Origin: Lunularia cruciata
Taxonomy: Eukaryota > Streptophyta > Marchantiopsida > Lunulariales > Lunulariaceae
Assembly: GCA_948567375.1 (NCBI GenBank)
Contig: OX419759.1
Coordinates: 58,505,493-58,569,492 of the forward strand
DNA length: 64,000 nucleotides
Reading direction: 5' to 3'
The notes under the pieces were generated by a model. It was given only the letters and a program-made list of their open reading frames with translations, had not been told where the DNA came from and made no database searches. Shown in pieces: positions 20,882 to 31,732 of the stretch. The translations under genes and the position numbers were made by a program. How positions within the stretch are numbered: position 1 is the first letter of the stretch; every line of letters begins with the position of its first letter.

Positions 20882-21757
20882 TCATCCCCTGATCGGTCTC
20901 CTCAAAATAGGAGCAGATGTCAACCTCTCCTTGAGCTCTACAAAAGCTCTCTCCTGCTCATCTCCCCAACACCACTCCTGTGTAAGCTTGGTCAGCTTCG
21001 TCAAGGCCTTGGCAATGGCACTAAATCCTCTAACATAGTGGCGATAGAAGTTTGCCAACCCAAGGAATGCTCGCACTCTGCTCACATCCGTAGGCCGAGG
21101 AATACGTGCAATAGCCTCCACCTTGGTCTGCTGAACACCAAGTCCTCCGGGGTAGATAGTGTGACCCAAATACTCAACCTGCTCATGGAAGAACCTACAC
21201 TTCCCAGGATGTAATTTGAGTCCATGAGATCTCAACCTCTCAAACACCTCCAACAACTGTCTCTCATGCTCCTCCACAGTATTGCTATAAACCAAAATGT
21301 CATCAATATAGCACCGAGCAAAATCCAATCCAGCTAGGATCCTATCCATGACCCTCTGGAACTCAGCAGGAGCATTCTTCAACCCAAATGGTCAGAATCT
21401 CCACTGATATAACACATCCTTGCCGTGAGGATCAATAGCCCAAAATGTTGTCTTGGACTTATCTTCCTCCTTGATCGGCAACTGATGATATCCCGCTCAA
21501 AGATCCAAAGTACTGAAGACCTTTGCATGCCCAATTGCATCAAAAATCTCCTCCGGTGTAGGCATGGCATACCGATCAGCCCTGGTCTGTCGGTTGATAG
21601 GACGGTAATCTCCACACATCCGCCTATCTGTATAGTTGCCATGCATATCCTTCTTGGTTGGCATCACTGTCGCTGATGCATACTCTCCATGTGAAATCTC
21701 CACCAAACCAGCCTCAAAAAGGTCACTACTCCGGCTCTGAATCAATGTCCTCTCCAT
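20882..21757 (-). pseudogene. Element B reverse transcriptase
   Basis: Same frame as RNase H and integrase. Landmarks: CGDYRPINRQT, FSTLDL (catalytic Asp), LKNAPAEFQRVMDR and CYIDDILVYS (catalytic Asp pair), with the thumb and connection region down to SAPILRRP. It carries two TGA stops, in DL-stop-AGYHQ near 21496 and F-stop-PFGL near 21390. Each needs only CGA to TGA. Confidence 0.92.
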
Positions 21758-22319
21758 GTCACTATATCGATAAGGACGTCAGAAAACAGGTGTGTTGCTA
21801 GTCAGCTCAATCCATATACCAGGTCCCTTCAGAGCACCCAAATCCTTCATACTGAAGGCAAACAACTCTTGTGACTCCTCAAGAACCTCCAAACCCTCCG
21901 TCTTTCCTCTCCAGTAAGCTTGGGTCCAAGATTTGGCTCCCAAGTATCCTCTGTAACTGTAGTAGGAGTGGAAGACGTACTGACTGGCTGCTACACTGGG
22001 CCCTTGGGAGCAATAGTGTCATGCTCCCGACCACTAGAGGTCCCAACCTCTGTGTGAAAAACTCCCTCCACTCTGGCTGCAAGCTCCATACGTCCTCTGG
22101 CTGCATCCCATGTGGACCAAGGGTGTAATCCAAGTAGCCCATGCTCACCTAGATGGACTCCAAGTAGACCACTCTCCCTAGTTGCTACTGGCTATGTCCC
22201 AAAAATACCATGCCCAGTTGGTCCATCACTCCCAACATGTGCTTGAATTGTCTCGATAGGCACAAGGCTCACAAGTATCCGAGTGGTGATGCCTTCAAGG
22301 GCATCACCACTACACTGCT
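21758..22319 (-). pseudogene. Element B spacer with the scar of the lost methyltransferase
   Basis: Links protease to RT. Bases 22310-22100 align with element C 44596-44850, just downstream of the methyltransferase, while 22320 and up aligns with C up to 43203, so about 1.39 kb is missing in B. The frame changes here: gag and protease are in one frame and RT onward in another. The Pro/Thr-rich remainder (DTWEPNLGPKL-like) matches C at 44930-44990. Confidence 0.8.
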
Positions 22320-23054
22320 CTACCAAGCCAAGGCTCCTCCAACTAGCACATCATAGGACTCAGCTATCGTCGCAATAGCCTGAGCTCTCACCACCGAGCT
22401 ATCAGTCGGATGACCAGGCTGAACCTGGACAACAAGCTCTCCACGTGTGATGTACTGTGTCGAACCACCACCAAGAGATGTCTGGATCTGAAATGGACAC
22501 CTCTCCACATCGGTCTTCTGTAACTCCAGACCAACAACTGCAGCCTTCCCCAACATAAGGGGCTGCGCACCAGAGTCTAACAAGACTCTGTGTGGTGTAT
22601 AGACCTTCCCTGAAGGTCCCACTAAACGAAAGATCCCCCTTTGGTTATCCAATAGGACAACACCAGGTGTAAACCACGCTCTCTCAAAGGCCGGTCTAGC
22701 TGGCAACTCCTCCAGTCTAGCCGCTGCTGCCTGCCATAAACCACTGGTCGTTGAACGGATCCCATGCTCCTCAACCAAGTCAGCTCCACTACCAACCACC
22801 TCTGTTCTAGTAGTAGGAATTGCACCATCCCTACTCTCACACAACATGGCAGCCAACCGGAACACTGGGGCTGGGTCCACTCCCAATGTAAACATGTCAC
22901 TGGCTGAAAATAAAGGATGCCGCATAATCAGCTGAGCCGCCCCCAACATCATGCTAGACTCAGTCGGTGTAGTAGCAGGTGGCTGACTAGCAGGTAGTCC
23001 ATCATGTACTCCATCACCACCTACCACACCTGCACTGGGACGTCTAGGAATCAT
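22320..23054 (-). pseudogene. Element B protease region
   Basis: 244 open codons. The retropepsin active site is VLLDSGAQPLMLGKA (Asp-Ser-Gly intact), with a downstream SYDVLVGGALAW, the usual ILG-type segment. The N-terminal part (TPTESSMMLGAAQLIMRHP) matches element C at 42500-42560. It cuts the polyprotein. The frame ends at TAG, where the deletion junction begins. It shares the frame of gag, separated by stops at 23127 and about 23067. Confidence 0.88.
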
Positions 23055-23126
23055 GGATGTCGTCTACAATGCCTCAGATAGCGTGAAAGACTGGGGAAGT
23101 CTGACCTGTCTCCCAACCTCTCCTCT

Positions 23127-24812
23127 CTATGGGTCCAACTCCACTGATGCTCCTCTAGGCTCTGGAGCACGTACTGCACTCCTAGTCACTGCTGCAGATG
23201 CATCCACCTGGGCTGCTCCGCACATGAAGTCCAAAGCATCTCTATCACCAGCATATGAGGTGGAAGCCTCAACACCCGAACCTGATCTCCTCTGAGCAAT
23301 AGCCGTACTAGCCAATCTCTGCTCCAACTGCTCAATCCGAGTAGCCATAGTTGTGTCAGAAGTAAGGGCAGGTACCGCACCCCTACTAGGTATAGATCCT
23401 CTACCACCACCTCTACCACCTCGTCCTCCATGAATTGGAGCTCCTCTACTACCTGCCATAGCAGCCCTACCACTCCGTAACTCCGGGTGTAGGTCAAAAC
23501 ACCGGTCACTAGTGTGACCAAATCTGTGTCAATGCTCACACTGCCTCTGTGCTGGCTGTGATGCACCAAAGGTATCAGGTCCGCTGCCCTGAGTACACTC
23601 TCTCCTATGGTGAGGTCCACCACAAGTCCAACAAGCAACACCACCACTCACTGGCTGCTGCTGACCCGAAAATGAGGGTAAGGGTCTAACTCCACTAGGC
23701 CCTCCACTCGCTCCATAGGATCTGGGCTGTCCACCCTGTCCTCGAAAACCAACTGGGCGTGGTGCACTCTGCTGCACTCTAGAAGAAGTCACAACCGTGG
23801 ATGAGGTCTCCCTACCAAATCCAGATGTCACCACTCTCTCCTCCACCATGTTGAGCTCAATACGCTTAGCCAAACCAAAGACTACTGCCAAAGTGGGCGA
23901 AGTAGCCTGCAACAACGTAGCATCACGAACTCTACATCGCAACTCCCTGTCCTGTATCCCATACCAAAACTGGACTGCCTGGGCCTCAGTAACTCCCAGA
24001 GTGAAACTAATCAGCCGCCTCATGCGAGTGTATGCCTCGCGTAGGCTCTCTCCAGCCTTCCGCTGGAACTCCTGCAAGCTCCTCAGCTTGTCAGTCCGCA
24101 CTCCCTGGTAGTTCTACCTCAAACATAGGAAGAACTCCACCATGGGGTTAAACCCCGGTACCACACCACCTCCTGCAGCGGTACCTCCACTCGTAGTAGC
24201 ACTATCTCCAGCTAGTGCACCTCCACTAGCTCCACCAACACTACTCGAGCTAGAACTCGTAGGTACAGCCGACCTACTCCTGGCCACCGAACCTGAAGTG
24301 ATGGAGACATAGTGTGGAGACCAATACTGTCTCCATAACTCAATCTCCTCCAAATGAGCTCTCCTGAACTCATGGTAGTCGTCCATCGGTGGACCCTCCA
24401 AGTGCTGAAACAACCCCTTCCATGCCATGAAGGGTGTGAACAAAGTCGGGTTCCGCATCTACTGCAGATCACACCAACTATCGAACTCTTGGATGAAATC
24501 ATCCAACTCAATAGTACCCACTGTACCAGAGTAACGCCCAGGGCCTTTGGAGGCCCCATAAATCTCGTCCATGTCCCACAACAACGATGCGGACACACCA
24601 AGTGCACTCTCAACTGAATCAGCTCCTATGTCGAACTCCAACTCAGAGTCAATCTCCTCCCTCACTGGGACCTGAGATACAGGCTGATACCGAGCACCAC
24701 TCCAAGTAAACCCACTGCGTACTGCAGGGCTAACTCCTCTGGAATCTCCAAAGAACTCCGTCATGACCACGTAACTGCAACAGCAAACCCGAACCACCAA
24801 TTGCAACCGCAA
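23127..24812 (-). pseudogene. Element B gag
   Basis: One frame carrying several stops: 24459-24812 (DIGADSVES, ELDDFIQEFDSWCD), 24114-24458, 23529-24101 and 23127-23459. The zinc region has CWTCGGPHHRREC (CX2CX3HX4C) at about 23610-23650 and a second knuckle at about 23500-23545 whose second Cys is a TGA (CEH-stop-HRFGHTSDRC). Then come an RGG-rich stretch (GGRGGRGGGRG) and a short helical segment (RIEQLEQRLAS). It packages RNA. The likely start is the ATG of MTEFFGD, not the first ATG. Stops at 24459 and 24114 look like CAG to TAG. Confidence 0.88.
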
Positions 24813-26110
24813 GTCGCAACTGCAAGTGCCCCACCAAGTGCCAACACCAACTAGACACCACCCACTAATGTAACTCTAACCGAGATAACTACACTAGGGG
24901 AAGGGCAACCTGTAACCTGCCATCATAACACGCACTCTCACGGTCTGCAGGTCATCACTTCCTGCCTCACCGGAGAGAAACAAAGGTAGTCTGACTGGTC
25001 ATCACTCCAGCCTCACCACCGAGAGCACACCAGAGCACCAACGCTCAAAAGTCAAAGCACCTCACACAAACGTGGTGCACAAATAGGAAGCAAAGAATGG
25101 AGGGGATCCAATCACAAGAAATCTAAACGAAAACCCTCCATCTCATAACACAACATGGGACTGACTCTGCCACCATTTGGCATTTGACATAAGAGTAGTT
25201 CGTATCTAAGTCCTAAGCTACCAGGATCACCAAGAATGGGATCAAACTGCCTCTCCTAGCCAAAGCTACATGTGTATAGATAACAGTGGCACAGTCACTA
25301 TGACAACAAGTGAGGGTGGACCAGTTGGCTAGGGCACCAGTCTAGGAACAAGAGATCTAGGAGTCAAACCCTGTTGCGCACAATCTAGCAAGAAAGGCAG
25401 ATTTTGCCAACCAATGACCAAGATCTACACTAAACTAGCTAGCCTCACGCCAGCAAGCTGCCTTGCTGGCCCTATTGGCCCTTCTAGGCCTTCGTAGCCT
25501 CTCATAGCCCACAGCCCTATGCCTCGAAGCCTCTAAACGCCAAAATTCAGCCAAATGAGGCCTTTCTTGTTGCCACTTCGAACCTCCTCCAAAATTGGCG
25601 AAACTTCTCCAAATCTGCGAAACTCCTCCAAACTAGCAAAACTTCTCCAAATCTGGCCAAATAGCAAAAATCCTCCAATTCTGGCCCAAAATCTGACGTA
25701 AAATCTGACGTAAACCCTAAAGATGGGTGTCCGCCAAATCCCTCGCTAACTTTCCACTCGAGCCAAATTGACAAAACGGGTTTTTCCAAATCACAATTTC
25801 ATAAGAAGAGCTTTCCAACTCCACCTTCAATTTCACTTTCTGAGCCCAACTCGCAGCAAATTGGTCCTGCCTTCACCTCTTGAGCTCAAAATCACAACAC
25901 TGCTCAAAAATTGCTCCTCCTTTGCTCAAAATTTGGCCAGCGCTTCCGCACACCGTCCGCCTAACTGCCAAATTTGCATCAACTACACGAGCTTCTGCAC
26001 ACTAGGGAAACACAGAACCTGAATCGAGCTACCACGATCCACCGAGCTTGGAGATACCACCAACACTCAACGTTCCTGCACCCAATTTCCCCTTGACTTC
26101 ACTTCTCTGA
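24813..26110 (-). other. Leader of element B with primer-site remnant
   Basis: About 1.3 kb of non-coding leader. Next to the LTR, at 26098-26112, the minus strand reads ACATCAGAGAAG, which contains ATCAGAG of the tRNA-iMet site but lacks TGGT. Short repeats lie at 25600-25710 (AAACTTCTCCAAATCTG twice, AAATCTGACGTAA twice). Confidence 0.6.
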
Positions 26111-26561
26111 TGTAATCAGATTGCTTAACATTCTCAACTCAACTCAACTCAGATCAGTACTTGATCTGTCACTCTATAAACTGCTAACAACTGGGCACTG
26201 ATTACAGTCAAGCCACACCCACTCAAGCATAGAGAATCCAGGTGACGCTCGCCGGCCTCTGTCCACCATAGCCAGGAACTCAAAGGCTCAACATCAGAGA
26301 AGTGAGCTCCCTGGAGCTCACTTCGAAACTATACCCCCTGGACTCGAGCTAGCCCTGAAACCCTAACGGTCCCGCTGACGGCACACTCGACGGTGTAAAC
26401 GGTGCAAAGTGACGGTGGGCCCCACCGTGAAGTCAGTACCCTGAACACGAAATCTAACCATCGGAAAGTAGTCCCTGAGAAACTGCTAGAATAACTCTAA
26501 CTACCATCACTGGAACTCCAGTGTCCGAGCATCTAGATGCGGAACTACAAATGGCGTGACA
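26111..26561 (-). repeat. 5' LTR of element B, lacking its first 107 bp
   Basis: In element orientation it begins TGTCACGCC and ends GATTACA. Compared with 18153-18708 it lacks the first 105 bp plus GC. It starts exactly at the palindrome GACAGCTGTC, keeping only TGTC. It borders GAAG of element A directly. Confidence 0.92.
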
Positions 26562-26565
26562 GAAG

Positions 26566-26957
26566 AGACTTCAAATTAGGTCGTTGTGATAGAGCATCAA
26601 GGATGACATGGAATCGACCTGGTTTGTACTCAAGTTTGATGTCAAAAAATTGGAGTTGCTCTTCCCATTGATGATGTCGACTCTTCATGTGTTCCAAGTG
26701 TAAGGTCTGCAACAATGGCTTGTGATCAGTTTGCATGATCACTTGTTTTCCTGAGAGATAATGCTTCTATACCTTGGTGGCATATACCATTGCAAGTTGT
26801 TCCAAATCTCAAGCAGAGTAATTTCTTTCAGCTGTATATAATTGGCAAGACACAAAGGCAATAGGATGTAGTCCATCGGGGAATTCTTGTTGCAACACAA
26901 CTCCAATTGCAAAGTTAGAAGCATAAAAATCAACCACACAAGGTAGTTGAGGATCAT
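26566..26957 (-). pseudogene. Element A RNase H
   Basis: 26545-26742 gives the RNase H end (VIMQTDHKPLLQTLH, HHQWEEQLQFFDIKLEYKPGRFHVILDALSQ) and 26739-26957 the part before it in a shifted frame. The next residues continue in the integrase segment at 18042 once element B and one GAAG are removed. Confidence 0.9.
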
Positions 26958-27030
26958 ATGGTTGAAGAATGAGTCTTGAAGACACCATATGCTTTAACTT
27001 TTGGAATGCTTCTTCATGCTTGGTGGTCCA

Positions 27031-27853
27031 TTAGAAGCTTGAGTTCTTTCCCAAGAGGTCAGTCAATGGTGCAACCATATGAGCATAATAGTGGATGAAT
27101 TGTTGGTAAAAACTGGCCAATCCATTGAATGCGTGTACTTCTGTAGTATCCTTTGGGGTAGGCCAATCAGTAATGGCCTTGATTTTCTCTTCTTCCATCT
27201 TGATCCCCTCTAATGAGATCTTATGACCCAACAAGGTAACCTCCTTCTGCCAAAAGGCACACTTTGACTTCTTGTCGTAAAATTTCCATTATTGTAGTCG
27301 TCTTAGGACTTCTTGCACATGATTCTATCTCTCTCTTACTAAAGATTGAGATATCATCCAAGAACACCACCATAGACCAATCCAATAGTCCATCCAACCC
27401 CCAATGCATCTGATCCATGAAGACCGCTGGAGTATTAGAGAGTCCAAAAGGTAGAACTCTCTACTCAAAATGCCCATACCTTGTGTAAAAGGTAGTCTTT
27501 TGCACATCCTCTTTATCAATAGGAATTTGCCAATAGTCACTACAAAGATCCAACTTGGAAAAGTAGCGTGCTCTACTTAGTTGATCAAGCAAGTTGTAGA
27601 TCAGAGGCAAGAGATATGCATTCTTCACGGTTTGCTTATTGAACCCACAGTAATCAATACGAAAACAAAATTCATCCTTCTTTGGAACAAATAGTACCGG
27701 TGCTTCCCAAGGAGAGGTACTATGTTGTATGAAGTCCTTCTCCAACAACTCTGTAAGTGTTGTTTGCAACTCCTCCAACTCCTTTGGTGAGAGCCGATAG
27801 ATTGGTCTACTCATTAGAGTACTCCTTGGCAATAACTCAATCTTGAAGAGCAT
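27031..27853 (-). pseudogene. Element A reverse transcriptase
   Basis: 27461-27853 holds PIYRLSPKELEELQ, FRIDYCGFNKQTVKNAYLLP and RYFSKLDLCSDYWQI (catalytic Asp). 27221-27418 holds the FLDD box (VVFLDDISIF, 27352-27363). 27031-27234 holds the connection domain (LGHKISLEGI, FNGLASFYQQFI). At least two frame shifts. The RT catalytic residues themselves are intact. Confidence 0.92.
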
Positions 27854-27910
27854 ACCTTGATTGGAGGGTAATCCCTTTGGTAGATCATCTGGAAACCCAT
27901 CCGCAAACTC

Positions 27911-28621
27911 TTAAACTATCCAATCAATTATTGCTTGATGAGGCTCTTGGCCCTCCTTAGATTGTTCTTGTGCAATCGGCTTGATCCACACCGTGAATAT
28001 AGACTTATCTTCCTCCAAAGCTTGCTCTATGGCTGCTCTACTAACCAACTTCCCTTCCAGGGACTCGTCTCTCTTCCAAGCTTGGTCCATGGTTGCCTTC
28101 TTGGCAAACTTCCTATCTTGGGACTCATCTCCCTTCAAGGTTTGCTCTATGGCTACCTTCTTGACAAACTTCCCATCTTGGGACTGACTATTCTTAGGTG
28201 TCTTACTAAGAGGTGCTAGACAACCTAGTTGGAAATTCCTACCTTGGTGTTGTACTTGAATTTGTCGTCGGGTCCAATCGAATTGAACCTTATGACATTC
28301 AAGCCAAGGTAGACCCAGAATGATATCATAGTGTAGAGGTGCCACTACAAACCTCATACACTTCAAATACTCCATCCTAATCTTGAAGATAACAAGATGT
28401 GAGGTATGGAATGCAGAACCTCGTTTGCCATCCTCCATCATCAATCTACTTCCAATCACAAGCTTAATAAGAATACCCAACTCCTTTGCTACTTGCATAG
28501 ACATGCAATTCTCTGAACTTATAGAATCAACCAAAATCCTACAACCCCAATTAGATATCGTACCTTGCAAGTGAAGCAAACTTGCATAAGTGGAGCCTTC
28601 AATCCCATTGGAACTAATCAA
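27911..28621 (-). pseudogene. Element A protease
   Basis: 236 open codons. The active-site stretch reads CRILVDSISSENCMS where an intact enzyme has DSGAS, so the Gly is lost. Further along is HYDIILGLPWLECHKVQFDW, typical of gypsy proteases. The C-terminal part contains three near-identical units (QSQDGKFVKKVAIEQ, ESQDRKFAKKATMDQ, ESLEGKLVSRAAIEQ), an in-frame tandem repeat of about 22 residues. Confidence 0.85.
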
Positions 28622-28637
28622 GCTCCCAATAGGTGGC

Positions 28638-29640
28638 TCAAAATCTCCTACTGGGATTCTTTGTTTTCTTGATCATTCTATTCCACAAACTCCATCTGGG
28701 CAACTTGTCAAGGTCGCCCATTCCTAAGTAGACATTCAACAATACGATGTCCAACTTGGTGACAATAAAAGCAACCTCCATTTTGTTGCAATCTTTCTCT
28801 ATCCGTTGTACCAGGTGGTCTATGTTGGATAGCATCAATCTCCATTGGTACCAATTCTTCCACTCGTGCATAGTGTACTAGTAGGATTTGTGTAGATCAA
28901 GGTCAAGACCAAGTTGTCGCAACCAAGGAATCAAAATGCTCAGCCAATTGCATGGCTTCTTCTACAATTTGTGGCTCCCGCATTGTCACCTCCAATTTGG
29001 TTTATGACTTCAATCCTTGCACAAATTGATCTAGAACGTCACCTTCTTGGATATCTGGAATTTACATGATGATGTTCTAAAATTGTGTGATGTAGCTCCT
29101 TACTAAGTCAATCTGCTTCAACTCCGCCAATTTATCTTGTGCAGCTTGGGTAGCATTTATAGTTTGAAATCAACCAAGTATTGCATCCTCGAATTTTGCT
29201 CATGTCAAAATTGATGCGACAATTTGTCATTCAGCTCGCTCCACTTGGAATCATCACCAAAGTTTTGCCACACCATCCAGTTGGCTAGAAGCCAAGAGAA
29301 TTTGTTTCCACTCATCTTGAAGATTGGTGGCTTCAAAGTAATGTTTGCAGTCAAACAAAAAATTCTCCACCGTCCTCGGAAGGTCTTGCCTTCAAACACC
29401 TTGGGTTTCAGAAATCAAATGTGATCTTCTATATCTTGAATTGGCTCTCTCTCTCTCTTTATGTTCTTGTCGTTGCTAGTCTTGTTCATCCAAAAGTTGA
29501 GTAAGATGCTTGATTTGTTATTGCATTGCAAGGATAACATTCGGTATTGCCATCATAGCTATTACTCTATTCCACTATTCTCAATTTATCTAATTGATTA
29601 ACACATAGATACAGCATGTCTACCATTCTCCATAGGTTAC
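28638..29640 (-). pseudogene. Element A gag
   Basis: Contains gag-like FKMSGNKFSWLLANWMVWQNF at 29205-29399 and a zinc knuckle CFYCHQVGHRIVEC at 28732-28773, a perfect CX2CX4HX4C, in a different frame from the longest open stretch. Several shifts separate the parts. Confidence 0.8.
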
Positions 29641-29813
29641 AACCAAAAGGATCAAGGGCTCCTCAAACATGGTGATCATATGCAAAAAATCCTGCCCAAA
29701 GTGCGAGGTGATGAATTGTGTGAAATGATGCTTGGGTAATATCTAGACATGAAAACCCAATGGTTTGGCGGAAGTGGATTTGGTGATCCACAAATTCCAT
29801 CCATCTCATTCTT

Positions 29814-29825
29814 GCTCTGATACCA
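29814..29825 (-). other. Primer-binding site of element A
   Basis: The minus strand reads TGGTATCAGAGC, a perfect plant tRNA-iMet site, one base inside the LTR end. It fixes the orientation of element A. Confidence 0.95.
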
Positions 29826-29826
29826 A

Positions 29827-30227
29827 TGTAAAACAAGACCAAGGAGAGAAATAGGAGAATGGAAGCTCACATTGGGACACTTGAATGAGGGAAAACTCTG
29901 AATGTCTAGCATGAGCTTTGGTTGTGATATTTATAAGTAGCATACAAAGCCCTTGAGAAGCTTCTCAAGAAGTTTCCTTGAGCCACTTTCTTAGAGTGCA
30001 AGCCAAGTTAACTAGGAAGCTTCTCAAGAAGCTTCCTTCTAGAAGTCGCCTACTTGGCATGCAAGCTAAGCTAGTTAGAAGCTTCCTTCTAGAAGCTACC
30101 TGCTTGGGGCGCAAGGCTAACTAGTCGAGAAGCTTCCTAGATGCTTCTAGAATATTCAAGGCTAATTTGGCTTATTCTCTACTTCATTAGCCTTACTAAC
30201 TACGTTGCTAAACTCCAAATTGTTACA
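29827..30227 (-). repeat. 5' LTR of element A
   Basis: TGTAAAAC at 29827 to TGTTACA ending at 30227; in element orientation TGTAACAATTTGG to GTTTTACA. Holds the AAGCTTC/GAAGCTT palindrome array. Followed by GCCCC (30228-30232), the right target duplication. Confidence 0.95.
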
Positions 30228-30934
30228 GCCCCAATTGTATAGAGCAAGTGGAGTGCCTAGTACACCTAGACCCTTACCCTCATTTTTTGGTCAACAATAG
30301 CTAATGGATGGTGGAGTTTTTTGTTGGACTTATGGCGGATCTCACCACAAGAGAGAGTGCTCTTAGTGGGCATGACACCGCTGAAGTGCCACAACCAATT
30401 TAGATACAATGTGACCATTGCCATAGATTTGGTCATACTAGTGAACAATGATTTGACCTCCACCCAAAGTTACGGAGTGGTAGGACTGCTATGGTAGGTG
30501 GTAGAGGAGCTCTAGGTCATGGAAGGCAAGGTGGTGGGTTTAGGATTTGCACCTAATAGGGGCCCATACCTACCCTTGCTTTTGATACAACCATGGCTAC
30601 TCGGATTGAGCAATTGGAGTAGAGATTGGCTATAACTTAGAGGAGATTAGATTTAAGCATTGAGGCTTCCATCTCTTATGTTGGTGATAAAGATGTCTTG
30701 GACTTTATATGTAGAGCAACACAAGTAGGTGCATCTACCAAAGTGATTAGGAGTGTAATATGGCTCTCAAGCCTAGAGAAGCATTAGTGGAGTTGTACCC
30801 ACAAAGAGGAGAGGCAAGTAAGTCAAACTTCCCTAATCTTTCATACTCTTTGAGGCACTACAAAAAAAATCCATGGCTCCTAGACATCTTAGTGTAAGTG
30901 TGGTAGGTGGTAAGGGAATACATATTGGCTATAT
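30228..30934 (+). pseudogene. Element C gag, 3' part
   Basis: Resumes from 16103. It has a zinc knuckle CDHCHRFGHTSEQ whose last Cys is a TGA, at about 30411-30453, then FDLHPKLRSGR, a Gly-rich stretch and MATRIEQLE, as in B. B has lost the second Cys and C the fourth, so the ancestral knuckle was complete. It ends at ACTAG, where the giant LTR inserted. Confidence 0.88.
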
Positions 30935-31732
30935 ACTAGTGTGACAACCCGGAAAATATCACTTTTGCGGTAATTAGGTAAGTAAAGTTTGTTCCCGTAG
31001 AGATACGAGTCAGAATTGGTCAAATACAAAGTCAAACAATAACAAGTAGTTCTTCTTGGTTGCATCTTTAATCTCTCAAGTAGCAACTACACCTAGAAGA
31101 GAGTAACAAGCTCACAATCTTGATAAATTGCAAATTCAGACACCCATAATCACAACATAACAAATTTTGTCCAAAAAAATCTTGATTGTGATGATTCAGA
31201 TTCTCCCAAAGACGACAGTTCATTGCAAAACGACTTTGCCTCAGAATTGTGTTCCACTCCTCCACTGAAGGCACAACTTCCTCAATCAAAATTGCTTCAC
31301 ATCAACACTATGTTGCACCTACAAATGCAAAATACTACCAACACTACAATTCCTCTTAGATCTGTCAAGGCAATGCTCTGATTGCACTTCACTCAAGATC
31401 AAACACACAGAATGAAGATCAAGCTGTGGAATCTAACATCCAACACACTCTGATTTGCACTTCAAAATTCTCCACACACTCACAAATTCACACACAAAGT
31501 TGACACTCGGAATTAAGCTTAAGCAACGAGCACTGAAATCAACACTTTGCTTTATCTATCTTCAGAAATTGTGAATACTAAACAACATAAGACTATGAAT
31601 GCTCCCCTTAGATACTGAAGCAATTGACAATTATCTTCCTAATGTACCGCTTCCTAACAACTCTTCTGACCTATAGATCCAAAATGACACACCACCTCTT
31701 CATATCTGCCTCTTCCTATCTCAAAACTATTT

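Larger units (their letters stand above)
18047..26561 (-). mobile_element. Element B: Ty3/gypsy element with PHD-finger integrase and permuted LTRs
   Basis: 8.5-kb insertion in element A with GAAG on both sides (18043-18046 and 26562-26565). In the minus direction: incomplete LTR 26561-26111, leader, gag, protease, RT, RNase H, integrase with PHD finger, polypurine tract, complete LTR 18708-18153, then an extra 105-bp piece of LTR start. The LTR cores 18153-18601 and 26113-26561 are equal in length and differ at about eight positions by eye, so the insertion is fairly recent. Stops in gag and pol and a frame shift after the protease make it non-autonomous. Confidence 0.93.
16104..30227 (-). 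mobile_element. Element A: chromodomain Ty3/gypsy element with B nested inside
   Basis: Complete but dead element in the minus orientation: 5' LTR 29827-30227, tRNA-iMet primer site 29814-29825, gag, protease, RT, RNase H, then element B (18047-26561), then integrase, chromodomain and 3' LTR 16104-16517. The 5-bp target duplication GCCCC flanks it. Removing B and one copy of GAAG joins the polyprotein in frame, which proves the order of insertion. Confidence 0.93.
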
